Of a stretch of 64,000 nucleotides of DNA, positions 45,075 to 52,362 are shown piece by piece. Made by a program: the position numbers and the translations under genes. The DNA is from Paenibacillus mellifer. Its GTDB lineage: Bacteria; Bacillota; Bacilli; Paenibacillales; Paenibacillaceae. The notes under the pieces are model-generated. The model did not search any database. It was not told where the DNA came from and saw nothing but the letters and a program-made list of their open reading frames with translations. Position 1 is the stretch's first letter; every line of letters begins with the position of its first letter. The stretch spans positions 186,001-250,000 of the forward strand of contig NZ_JALPRK010000001.1 of the NCBI RefSeq assembly GCF_023195895.1. The letters are read 5' to 3'.

Positions 45075-45317
45075 TTAGAACCAAGCACCAGCTGGTTTTA
45101 CATCGCTTTTCACTACATTCTCTGGTTTTGTCGGCAACACAACATAAAATTCGTCAGAACTTTCTTCGACGGTCTTAATCTTGATGTGATCCGGGAGAAT
45201 TACACCCAGTGCCTCCTGGATTGCGGCTTTCGGGTCGGCAAGCAACTTTGCTTTAAAGCTTGGGTCTTGCCATGCTTTTTCGACGACTTGCGTTTGAAGG
45301 AGAGCTCCTGTTGTCAT
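45075..45317 (-). CDS. NHLP-leader peptide (RiPP-like precursor) ending in Trp-Phe
   Basis: An 80-aa peptide. Residues about 8-64 follow the nitrile-hydratase-alpha-like leader (NHLP) pattern: QVVEKAWQDPSFKAKLLADP, AAIQEALGV, LPDHIKIKTVEE, then FYVVLPTKP. The short tail, about residues 66-80 (ENVVKSDVKPAGAWF), would be the core; it contains one Ser, no Cys or Thr, and aromatic W79-F80. The ATG at 45317 has AAAGGGTGAT upstream; the in-frame ATG at 45335 overlaps that site. It lies 68 bp downstream of an isoprenoid-synthase-fold gene on the same strand. No peptidase-exporter or azole-forming enzymes are nearby. A ComX-like prenylated signal is proposed under findings; an ordinary orphan NHLP peptide is the alternative. 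Confidence 0.78.
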   Translation of the reverse strand: MTTGALLQTQVVEKAWQDPSFKAKLLADPKAAIQEALGVILPDHIKIKTVEESSDEFYVVLPTKPENVVKSDVKPAGAWF

Positions 45318-45385
45318 AAGATCACCCTTTCTCATAAAAATAGTTATTTTTTCCTTATTACTATAACATGGAATTCGACTATGTG

Positions 45386-46333
45386 CTAGGAGAGGTTCTT
45401 ATTCTTCGACAGCCAATATATTAATCCGCCCTGAGCCAACAGCTCTCGCTCTTCCCGCAGGCTCTTCGCCCCTTGCGTGAGACTATTCCGGAGATAGTCA
45501 TGAAAGTCTATCAAATAGGGGAGAGCAGGTGCGGTTGAGTGAAGGACGGCTGCGTTATGATCCGTTCGTTCCGCATAGGAGAGAAGGGTATCCCTCGCAT
45601 AAATAGCATGTTTCATCTCCTCATGATTTGGCCTGCGGTCCTTAGGGATCTCCAGTTCGCGTTGTACATGGGAGATGAGCGCATTATAGCTGCCTTCGCG
45701 AAGATCCTTCTCCCAGTCCTCCCAATCATCCAACATTTGCAATGTAACTAATACCATGTCTACCGCCTTTTCAAAGTCAGACAGCAGTTCCTCTTTGGCA
45801 CTTAGCATCAGCATACCGGCAACCGTCAGCTTTACCGGAGAAGCTTTATGGGCAATTCGAACGGGCTCTACCTGGAAGAAATCTATTTGGTTTTCAAGAG
45901 CCACCACTTGCGCCCATTCGGCGGTATACTTTCGGTAACTTATCCAGAAAGGGGAAGATGCAGGAAAGTAACTGCTATAAATCTTCCAAAACTCCAGCTG
46001 AAGAAGATTGGCCAGCGGCAACTTCCGTTTATCGCCCGCATTCGGATCGTCCATTACCTCATCAATCAGATGGTAATACATCATTACGAAAATCATGGCG
46101 ACGGTAAATCGGCGACTATCCTCCGGTTTGACCTTCGCGACTTCTTGCAGCCAGAACGCTAGCAAGTAGCAGATGTAGTTTGTAGATCCTGCATTTTTTA
46201 AGAGTCGAAGTCGATCCAAGTAGTTGATTGCCTGTTCCCGGAATTCTTCCGGCATCTCCATTAGAATGCGTTCGGAGTCTTCGAACGCTATGCTCAAGTC
46301 CTGTTCAAAGCGGCTTAACCAATCCACTTCCAT
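45386..46333 (-). CDS. Class I isoprenoid-synthase-fold enzyme (ComQ-like arrangement)
   Basis: An all-alpha 315-aa protein with two acid-rich motifs spaced as in class I prenyl transferases and terpene synthases: DEVMDD (residues 91-96, in MMYYHLIDEVMDD) and DDWEDWEKD (202-210, in VTLQMLDDWEDWEKDLREGSYN). These should bind Mg-diphosphate. The full FARM/SARM wording of chain-length polyprenyl synthases is not obvious, so it may transfer or cyclise rather than elongate. AAGGAGGG precedes the ATG. It is encoded directly upstream of the NHLP-leader peptide, like comQ upstream of comX, so prenylation of that peptide is a plausible role. A stand-alone terpene synthase is the alternative. Confidence 0.72.
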   Translation of the reverse strand: MEVDWLSRFEQDLSIAFEDSERILMEMPEEFREQAINYLDRLRLLKNAGSTNYICYLLAFWLQEVAKVKPEDSRRFTVAMIFVMMYYHLIDEVMDDPNAGDKRKLPLANLLQLEFWKIYSSYFPASSPFWISYRKYTAEWAQVVALENQIDFFQVEPVRIAHKASPVKLTVAGMLMLSAKEELLSDFEKAVDMVLVTLQMLDDWEDWEKDLREGSYNALISHVQRELEIPKDRRPNHEEMKHAIYARDTLLSYAERTDHNAAVLHSTAPALPYLIDFHDYLRNSLTQGAKSLREERELLAQGGLIYWLSKNKNLS

Positions 46334-46365
46334 TTTCCCTCCTTCATCTCGGAACCATCCTCTAC

Positions 46366-46371
46366 ATTATA
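46366..46371 (-). promoter_or_regulatory. -10-like element of the isoprenoid-enzyme gene
   Basis: TATAAT on the minus strand, 33 bp before the ATG. No good -35 is visible at 16-18 bp, so a regulated promoter is possible. Confidence 0.35.
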
Positions 46372-46414
46372 TAGGAGAATTTGTAGATTAGGTAGTTTGA
46401 AGGAAAACCAACAA

Positions 46415-46439
46415 AGCCCCTTTCTAGAAGAAAGAGGCT
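46415..46439 (-). terminator. Terminator of the YtaF-like gene
   Basis: AGCCCCTTTCT and AGAAAGAGGCT form a stem with one mismatch. On the minus strand it is followed by TTTGTTGGTTTT. It separates this gene from the isoprenoid enzyme gene. Confidence 0.7.
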
Positions 46440-46462
46440 AATAAGTTTGACGCTGCGATAGT

Positions 46463-47077
46463 TTAGAAGAGTTGATGGATGCCGATCAGAATTAACAGCA
46501 ATCCGGAGATGACGGTGGCCCGGTTTCCGAACTTCTCCGCGGCGAATTTCTCGCCAAAGCCGGCGCAGGCAGCCAGCAGCAAATAGCTGAACAAACCGAC
46601 GGACAAGGAAGTATACCAGACGTTCAGATGGGTAATCCCGGCGTTGAAACCGCCGGCTAACGCATTCATGGCCAAAGCAATCCCCAGAACAACGGATTCC
46701 CCCAAGTTAATGGATTTGGAGCTGTCCTTGTCCGCTTCTTCTGGATTCCGCAGCAAGCGCGTTAGCGGATTCACATCCTCCTCCTGAACGGAGGTGATCT
46801 TCTTCTCCAGGAACGGCTGCAGCAATACCCAAACCCCTACCCCAACGATCACAACCGTACCTAACAATTGCCCGATCCAAGGATGGATCCACGAAGATAA
46901 CCAGCTTCCGAAAAAACCCGACACCAGAGTGGCCAAAAAAGAGATGATGGCGATGGCCAGATTGGAGTACCATGGAATGCGGATTTTTCGTACCCCATAG
47001 GCAATCCCGACTCCCGCATTATCCAGGTTGGACGCGAGTCCAATGGCGATGACAGCCAACAGACTGTAAGAACCCAT
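46463..47077 (-). CDS. ytaF: YtaF-like sporulation membrane protein (MntP-related)
   Basis: A 204-aa membrane protein with about six helices in two halves. The start SYSLLAVIAIGLASNLDNAGVGIAYGVRKIRIPW and the second-half ESVVLGIALAMNALAGGFNAG carry the LDN/AMN motifs of the MntP/YtaF group; a charged cytoplasmic loop (EEDVNPLTRLLRNPEEADKDSSKS) separates the halves and fits the sporulation YtaF subgroup. The ATG at 47077 has AAAGGAG upstream; an in-frame start at 47284 would add a non-conserved 69 residues. It is divergent from tatA. Role in sporulation is by family name; ion transport has been suggested for relatives. Confidence 0.85.
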   Translation of the reverse strand: MGSYSLLAVIAIGLASNLDNAGVGIAYGVRKIRIPWYSNLAIAIISFLATLVSGFFGSWLSSWIHPWIGQLLGTVVIVGVGVWVLLQPFLEKKITSVQEEDVNPLTRLLRNPEEADKDSSKSINLGESVVLGIALAMNALAGGFNAGITHLNVWYTSLSVGLFSYLLLAACAGFGEKFAAEKFGNRATVISGLLLILIGIHQLF

Positions 47078-47192
47078 GATGTTCGCTCCTTTGCAATACA
47101 TGATGACACAGCATATGCCCAGAGAAGGGAATTGGTTTATGGGCCGAGCGGTCATCTTGTCCGAGGAGAAAGCCGGAACTGTCGATAAAGGG

Positions 47193-47222
47193 TTTCCATT
47201 ACATCCAATAAAGTAGTATAAT
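47193..47222 (+). promoter_or_regulatory. Candidate promoter of the tatA-like gene
   Basis: TTTCCA (47193-47198), an 18-bp spacer, then TATAAT (47217-47222), 33 bp before the GTG start. Confidence 0.5.
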
Positions 47223-47254
47223 GACCACAAAGATAATGTTTGGGAGTGATAAAT

Positions 47255-47467
47255 GTGCTTGAAAACTTGTTGCGTCCGACCCATTTGCTGCTTCTAGTGA
47301 TCGCGGCGCTTTTACTATTTGGTCCCAGCAAGCTTCCGGAACTGGGCCGTAGTTTCGGCACGATGCTCAAGGAATTTAAGAGAGGCGCACGCGGGGATAT
47401 CCTCGAAGACGAGAAGCCGCAAGCCACAGAAATTCAACCTGCGACAGAAACGAATAAATCTTCTTAA
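47255..47467 (+). CDS. tatA: Twin-arginine translocase TatA/TatE-type subunit
   Basis: A 70-aa protein. It has one N-terminal membrane helix (HLLLLVIAALLLFGP) followed by the hallmark FGPSKLPELGRSFG amphipathic hinge, KEFKRGAR, and an acidic/polar tail. It forms the Tat pore that exports folded proteins with RR signal peptides. The GTG at 47255 is chosen because GGGAG lies 8 nt before it; an in-frame TTG at 47240 is an alternative. No tatC is adjacent, so its partner must be encoded elsewhere. Confidence 0.9.
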   Translation: MLENLLRPTHLLLLVIAALLLFGPSKLPELGRSFGTMLKEFKRGARGDILEDEKPQATEIQPATETNKSS

Positions 47468-47478
47468 TACGACTAGAT

Positions 47479-47506
47479 AAGACGCCTTCGGGGGTCTTTT
47501 TTCTTT
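47479..47506 (+). terminator. Terminator of the tatA-like gene
   Basis: AAGACGCC, a TTCG tetraloop, then GGGGTCTT and a T-run, 11 nt after the stop. Confidence 0.85.
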
Positions 47507-47525
47507 TTTTGAGATTCGGAAGCAA

Positions 47526-47566
47526 TAAAAAACGCGTGCCTGCGGGAAGAAACCCGAGCACGCGTT
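47526..47566 (-). terminator. Terminator of the tagO-like gene
   Basis: AACGCGTGC (47531-47539) and GCACGCGTT (47558-47566). On the minus strand it is followed by TTTTTATT, 31 nt beyond the stop of the gene ending at 47598. Confidence 0.88.
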
Positions 47567-47597
47567 ATGTTTGCTTAAACGACTTGAAGACAGATCG

Positions 47598-48569
47598 TTA
47601 GACCTGAAGCAGTAGAAGAATGATGGACGATAATCCCAGGCAGGTACTGATCAAATACAGGAACATGACGACCTGCTTCTGATTTAGCCCTGCCCGGAGC
47701 AGCCGGTAATGCACTTGGCTGGCATCCGCTACATATGGTGATTTCCCCTGCAGCATCCGTTTGATCACAACAAACAGATTATCGAATATCGGTACGCCGA
47801 GGGCAAGCACTGGAATAAATAAGGACAAGATCGTCGCTTGTTTAAACGCGCCGTCCAGTGCAATCACGGCTAACATAAATCCTAGGAAGGTCGCCCCGGC
47901 ATCACCCATAAATACCTTAGCCGGCGGCTTGTTGTACCGCAAGTAGGCCAGCGTCACCCCGATGAGGGCGATCGACAGCATAGCGGAGTTGGTTTGCCCT
48001 TTGGTCAAGGCCACCACAAACAACGTGACTGCAGAAATGGCGGACAATCCCCCGGCCAAGCCATCCAAGCCGTCCGAGAAGTTGATCACGGTAGTAACGC
48101 CAAAGATCCACAGGATCGTTAATACGAACTGGAGCCACGCTGGAAGCAGGACGTAATCACCGCTAAATGGATTAACGAAGCCGCTAAAGGTAATTCCAGC
48201 CGCATATACCAGGACAGCTGCAGATACCTGTACGATCAGCTTAGGCAGCGCCGGGAAATCCTTGCCTTTCGTTTTGTACCAGTCATCGATCGTACCGATG
48301 GCCAGCAGCAGCACACCGCCGACAAACAATGCGCCTGTCTCCCAGGAGAAGTTCCGCGTGAACAGCAGATACGAAGCGAAGAACCCGATAAATATGGCAT
48401 AGCTTGCCGTCAGCGGGATCGGTTGGCGATGGATTTTGCGCTCGACGTCCGCACGGGGTTTGTCCACGAAGTCGAGGCGGAAAGCCAACTTACCGAGCGG
48501 CGGAATCAGAAAATACACGATCAGGAACGATAACAGAAAAGTTAATAAGTATAAAATGCTACTCACCAC
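47598..48569 (-). CDS. tagO: Undecaprenyl-phosphate GlcNAc-1-phosphate transferase (TagO/WecA family)
   Basis: An integral membrane enzyme of 323 aa that starts wall teichoic acid or other polymer synthesis by moving GlcNAc-1-P from UDP-GlcNAc to undecaprenyl phosphate. It has about ten to eleven helices. Motifs are VDKPRADVERKIHRQPIPL (cytoplasmic loop 1), GTIDDWYK, VINFSDGLDGLAGG (Asp pair), KVFMGDAGATFLGF and SQVHYRLLRAGL with the His-containing substrate loop. The start is one of two adjacent GTG codons with only a weak ribosome site. It is divergent from the DivIVA-like gene. Confidence 0.9.
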   Translation of the reverse strand: MVSSILYLLTFLLSFLIVYFLIPPLGKLAFRLDFVDKPRADVERKIHRQPIPLTASYAIFIGFFASYLLFTRNFSWETGALFVGGVLLLAIGTIDDWYKTKGKDFPALPKLIVQVSAAVLVYAAGITFSGFVNPFSGDYVLLPAWLQFVLTILWIFGVTTVINFSDGLDGLAGGLSAISAVTLFVVALTKGQTNSAMLSIALIGVTLAYLRYNKPPAKVFMGDAGATFLGFMLAVIALDGAFKQATILSLFIPVLALGVPIFDNLFVVIKRMLQGKSPYVADASQVHYRLLRAGLNQKQVVMFLYLISTCLGLSSIILLLLQV

Positions 48570-48757
48570 CAGATGTTAGACTCAGCTAATGACTATTATA
48601 GAAAGAAATTCGGACATTGTCGAATACTTGAATCACTCGCCGCATACCGTGAAGATGAACGGAAGGCCAAAAATGTGGTACATTATAGTAGATACGATTG
48701 CTTTTGCAAGGAAAAAGCGTTTTATAACCTTTTTAGGCAGGTACGGAGGGATTTGGA

Positions 48758-49141
48758 ATGCAAGACGAATACGCGCGCAAACTGGAGGATCAAAAAAACC
48801 TGTTTCGGCAGCTAGGGATCAAACTGGATGCGCTCTCCATTCACGAAAAAGATTTCGACGCCAAAATGCGGGGCTACGATAAGGAGGAAGTCGACCGATT
48901 CCTCGATGACATTATCGTCGATTATGAGCGCTTCTACGATATCATTACCGATCTGCTGGACAAATATAAAGAAATCCAGCGTCGGCAAGCCTATTGGGAA
49001 GAGGAAAAGAAGGTCATGGCCGCCCGCAAACCTCAGTTTGATCTGGAGAATGCGGTGGACCGCAGGCTGGTGGAGGATGGCATTCGCCAAATGGAGCGAA
49101 GCCTGGAGCAGTTTAAACTGCATCTCCGCGGCGAACGGTAA
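48758..49141 (+). CDS. DivIVA/GpsB-like cell-division protein
   Basis: A 127-aa coiled-coil protein. Residues about 27-60 are the DivIVA lipid-binding/dimerisation motif (SIHEKDFDAKMRGYDKEEVDRFLDDIIVDYERFY), followed by a coiled coil and a C-terminal helix. The short length and single domain resemble GpsB, which coordinates septal and lateral wall synthesis with penicillin-binding proteins, more than full DivIVA. RBS ACGGAGGG. It is divergent from the tagO-like gene, a fitting wall-synthesis neighbourhood. A strong hairpin follows. Confidence 0.82.
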   Translation: MQDEYARKLEDQKNLFRQLGIKLDALSIHEKDFDAKMRGYDKEEVDRFLDDIIVDYERFYDIITDLLDKYKEIQRRQAYWEEEKKVMAARKPQFDLENAVDRRLVEDGIRQMERSLEQFKLHLRGER

Positions 49142-49143
49142 TT

Positions 49144-49187
49144 GCAAAGAACCGAACCGGATGATGTGGCCCGGTTCGGTTCTTTGC
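49144..49187 (+). terminator. Long hairpin after the DivIVA/GpsB-like gene
   Basis: GCAAAGAACCGAACCGG and CCGGTTCGGTTCTTTGC are a perfect 17-bp inverted repeat with a 10-nt loop. There is no T-run after it, so it may terminate weakly or stabilise the mRNA 3' end. Confidence 0.75.
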
Positions 49188-49263
49188 ATATGTAGGGCGT
49201 AAGAGGTACAGAATAGACCTGATGATGGTTTGGATTTTCACATGATGTTCATGAAGCAAATGG

Positions 49264-49320
49264 TTGCATCTCTGAAAGCAGAGTGGTATGATATAAACAA
49301 GATTTAGATTTAGTCTAAAT
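49264..49320 (+). promoter_or_regulatory. dps promoter with palindromic operator
   Basis: TTGCAT (49264-49269), 17-bp spacer, TATGAT (49287-49292). The palindrome ATTTAGTCTAAAT (49308-49320) lies just downstream of the expected start of transcription. The A+T-rich inverted repeat suits a PerR/Fur-type repressor, in line with Dps function. Confidence 0.6.
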
Positions 49321-49394
49321 TTAAGTAATTCAATCATGAGGCATCAGACAGATAGCTACTTTATATTTTGATATGGTGAATGGAGGAAATAACG

Positions 49395-49859
49395 ATGGCA
49401 AACCAAACTATGACTCAAGCGGATCAAGAGCTGCAAAAACAACTGAACCTGCAAATCGCAAACTGGACAGTGTTGTACACGAAACTGCACAATTTCCACT
49501 GGTTCGTTAAAGGCCCGAACTTCTTTACGCTCCACGAGAAATTTGAATCCTTCTACAACGAAGCGGCAGGTTATATCGACGATATCGCCGAACGCCTGCT
49601 GGCAATTGGTGGCACACCAGTGGCAACCCTGCGCGAATCCCTTGCACTTGCGAGTATTTCTGAAGCTAGTGGCAAGGAATCCGCTGATGAGATGGTGGCT
49701 GCGGTGATCGCCGATTTCGAGAAATTGGACGGCGAGCTGAAAGACGGCATGGAAGCAGCGGCAAGAGCGGAAGACGAAGCTACCGGCGACCTGCTGCTTG
49801 GTATCGTTTCCTCGCTCGAGAAACATCGCTGGATGCTGAATGCCTATCTTGGCAAATAA
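49395..49859 (+). CDS. dps: Dps-family ferritin-like DNA-protection protein
   Basis: A 154-aa four-helix mini-ferritin expected to form dodecamers that oxidise and store iron. The inter-subunit ferroxidase residues are visible: KLHNFHWFVKGPNFFTLHEKFESFYNEAAGYIDDIAERLLAIGG (His, His, Asp and Glu in the family spacing). The ATG at 49395 has GGAGG 8 nt upstream; an in-frame start at 49380 lies before that site. A palindromic operator in the leader suggests peroxide or iron control. Monocistronic, with a strong terminator. Confidence 0.93.
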   Translation: MANQTMTQADQELQKQLNLQIANWTVLYTKLHNFHWFVKGPNFFTLHEKFESFYNEAAGYIDDIAERLLAIGGTPVATLRESLALASISEASGKESADEMVAAVIADFEKLDGELKDGMEAAARAEDEATGDLLLGIVSSLEKHRWMLNAYLGK

Positions 49860-49882
49860 GGCTATCCCCGGATAAATGAGAA

Positions 49883-49931
49883 AGACCTTGCCCGAAGCAG
49901 AAGAAGTGCTTATCGGGTAAGGTCTTTTTTT
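49883..49931 (+). terminator. Terminator of dps, possibly bidirectional
   Basis: AGACCTTGCCCGA (49883-49895) and TCGGGTAAGGTCT (49913-49925) with a T-run. The convergent chemoreceptor gene ends at 49942. Confidence 0.9.
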
Positions 49932-49941
49932 ATTAGCTGCG

Positions 49942-51639
49942 TCAAACGACTTTGAAGCGCTCAATCAGGGCGTGAAGCTTCTCCGACAAACCGGACAGGA
50001 AGCTGGCCGAAGCGTCGACCTCCTGCATGGCGGCCAACTGCTCCTCGGAGGACGCCGACATGTTCTGTGCGCTGATCGCCGTATCGCCCGCAAATCGGAC
50101 GATTTCATCGATGGACTGGACCAGCCTCTGCGAGCTGTCGGATAAAAGCCGGACCCCATCGCTGACATCGGCAATCGACTCCGCCGTGAATTGCGCCGAG
50201 GCTTTGATCTCCGCAAAGGAAGCTCCGGCGCTCCGCACCAGATCGGCCCCACGTTTCGTTTCGCGGACGGTCTCGTCCATTGCATTGCCGGTGAGATCCA
50301 CCTGCCCGACAATGTGGGCGACGAGCTCGCCGATCTGCTGCGCCGATGCAGCGGAACGTTCCGCCAGCTTGCGGACCGAGGAAGCAACGACGGCAAACCC
50401 GCTGCCGTATTCGCCAGCACGTGCCGCTTCGATCGAAGCGTTTAACGCAAGTAAGTTCGTTTCGGCTGCAATATCGGTCATGATGTCGAGGATGCTCTGC
50501 ACCTCTTTGGAATGGTTACCCAACTCCTCGATGATGGCGGAGAGGCGAACGATTTTGGCCTCCATAGTCGCCATCTGTTCCACTCCGGACTCGATGGCTT
50601 GTCCCCCTTTGACCGATGCAGCGGAAACCTGCTGTGCCGATGCGGAGACGCCTTCGGCGTGGCGAGAAATTCGTCCGATACGTTCAGACATGTCGCGAAG
50701 CATCGATGATCCGGATTCCAGGTTTTGCAGTTGCCGCTCCGCCCCTTCGGCTAGGGACAAGGTAATTTCCACGGTCTGTTCGCTGGCTTTTCCGGTTTGC
50801 TGCGCGCTGGCGGACAGCTCCTGCGAAGAGGAAGCAACCTGCATCGACGTGTCGTTCACTTCGGCGATTAATTGCCGCAAGTTATCCACCATCTTCGCGA
50901 AATTGCGCGTCAGTTTGCCGATCTCGTCCTGGCTGTCAAGGAGAGCCGCCTGAACGGTCAAATCACCGAGTGCTACCCGCTCGACCTGATTGGACAACGT
51001 TTCCAGCGGACGAATCATCCGGTGGATGAAGAAATATACGAACACGACTGCGGCGACCAGAACACCGGCTCCGATGATGAAAGGCACGAGTAGGATGTCG
51101 CGCGTTCTTTCACCGATAATGGAAGCGTCGAAGTTGATGACCATCAAACCGATAATTTCTTGATTCGGATCGTGATTTTTATAAATCGGGCCATATCCGC
51201 TGAGCAGCTTCGTTCCGTCAAACGAATACACCTTCGTATACACGGAATGTTTCATTTGGAGAATCATGTCCCGGTCCTGCTCACTGAAGTAAAATGCGTC
51301 TCCGGCTTTGTATCCCCGGCTCTGGAGGTTCTGATCAGCGGCGAGAATGGTGCCGTCCAGCGACATTAGGAACACTTCTTTAAACAACGGCTTGTGCTCG
51401 ACTGTCCAGTTTAATCGCTTCTCGAGCTCCGCAAGGCCCGAACGATCCCCTTCGGCGAGCCGTGCGACGGCTTCCGGGTCAACGAGCCCGGTCGTAATAT
51501 TGGCGCAGCCCACCGTTTCGATCCCCACGGATTTCTCGACCTGGCGATACGTCACCTGATAACCAAATAACCCGATCAGCGAACCGACCAGGATGAGCAG
51601 TCCAATCAGTACGGAGGTAATTTTTTGTGAAAAGCTCAT
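49942..51639 (-). CDS. Methyl-accepting chemotaxis protein
   Basis: A 565-aa chemoreceptor. TM1 is at about residues 9-28 ([21 protein letters not shown]). A smaller extracytoplasmic sensor (about 30-185; sCache-like, [31 protein letters not shown]) is followed by TM2 at about 187-210, HAMP ([35 protein letters not shown]), and a signalling domain with tip [52 protein letters not shown]. Not adjacent to other chemotaxis genes. Ligand unknown. Confidence 0.93.
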   Translation of the reverse strand: MSFSQKITSVLIGLLILVGSLIGLFGYQVTYRQVEKSVGIETVGCANITTGLVDPEAVARLAEGDRSGLAELEKRLNWTVEHKPLFKEVFLMSLDGTILAADQNLQSRGYKAGDAFYFSEQDRDMILQMKHSVYTKVYSFDGTKLLSGYGPIYKNHDPNQEIIGLMVINFDASIIGERTRDILLVPFIIGAGVLVAAVVFVYFFIHRMIRPLETLSNQVERVALGDLTVQAALLDSQDEIGKLTRNFAKMVDNLRQLIAEVNDTSMQVASSSQELSASAQQTGKASEQTVEITLSLAEGAERQLQNLESGSSMLRDMSERIGRISRHAEGVSASAQQVSAASVKGGQAIESGVEQMATMEAKIVRLSAIIEELGNHSKEVQSILDIMTDIAAETNLLALNASIEAARAGEYGSGFAVVASSVRKLAERSAASAQQIGELVAHIVGQVDLTGNAMDETVRETKRGADLVRSAGASFAEIKASAQFTAESIADVSDGVRLLSDSSQRLVQSIDEIVRFAGDTAISAQNMSASSEEQLAAMQEVDASASFLSGLSEKLHALIERFKVV

Positions 51640-51795
51640 ATTCCATCTCCCGTCAATTAAGTTTGATGACTGTATATGTAAGTAGCACTAAGACACATTA
51701 TATAGAGAATAAATTAGCGGGATGTAATCAATCGCACTTCATTTTGTCGAAAAAAATGAATAAATAGAGAAAAATATCACAGGAGATGACAGGGA

Positions 51796-52362
51796 ATGTC
51801 AGAAAATGATGGGAAATGGCGATTGTTTATCGCGGTACCTCTTCCTCAGGAGGTCAAACAAAAGCTGGAGGCCTGGTGCAGGGAGCAGAAGACAACGCTG
51901 CCATTCAAAAAATGGGTGCATGCCGAGGATTATCATATTACCGTGCAGTTTCTGGGAGATACCTCGCCGAAACGCCTGGAGGATTTGACGGCTTCGCTGG
52001 AGCGGGCGGCGATGGGGATGGCTCCGTTTGGCTTGGAAGCGGCAGGGGTCGGTACCTTCGGACGTCCGGCGAGTCCCAGCGTGCTTTGGGCCGGCATCCG
52101 CGGTGAAGTGGCCAGGCTGGAAGGACTGCATCAGCGCGTGACAACGGAGAACCGCGACCTAGGCTTTGTACCGGAAGAGCGGCGATTTAGCCCGCATATT
52201 ACGCTGGCCCGGAAGTACCCGGAAGGGGCAAGGTTGGATCCTCAGGCGCTGAAGACCATGCCGGAATTCGGCGCCTGGACGGCCGACCGCCTGGTCATCT
52301 ATCGGACGCATATGCATGAGCGCCCGATGTACGAGGTGGTCGGTTCGGCGATGCTGACCTAG
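51796..52362 (+). CDS. thpR: RNA 2',3'-cyclic phosphodiesterase (ThpR, 2H superfamily)
   Basis: A 188-aa cytoplasmic enzyme of the 2H phosphoesterase group that hydrolyses 2',3'-cyclic phosphate ends of RNA (historically called 2'-5' RNA ligase). The two catalytic HxTx motifs are HITVQFLGD (H47) and SPHITLARKYP (near residue 132). The opening RLFIAVPLPQEVKQKL is typical. The length matches the family. Its last 4 bp overlap the convergent glycosyltransferase gene. Confidence 0.92.
   Translation: MSENDGKWRLFIAVPLPQEVKQKLEAWCREQKTTLPFKKWVHAEDYHITVQFLGDTSPKRLEDLTASLERAAMGMAPFGLEAAGVGTFGRPASPSVLWAGIRGEVARLEGLHQRVTTENRDLGFVPEERRFSPHITLARKYPEGARLDPQALKTMPEFGAWTADRLVIYRTHMHERPMYEVVGSAMLT

Noticed and set aside
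47078..47240. Manganese (yybP-ykoY) riboswitch upstream of the MntP-like gene
   Set aside because: I could not recognise the conserved helices in the 160-bp gap, and the protein fits the sporulation YtaF subgroup better than MntP.
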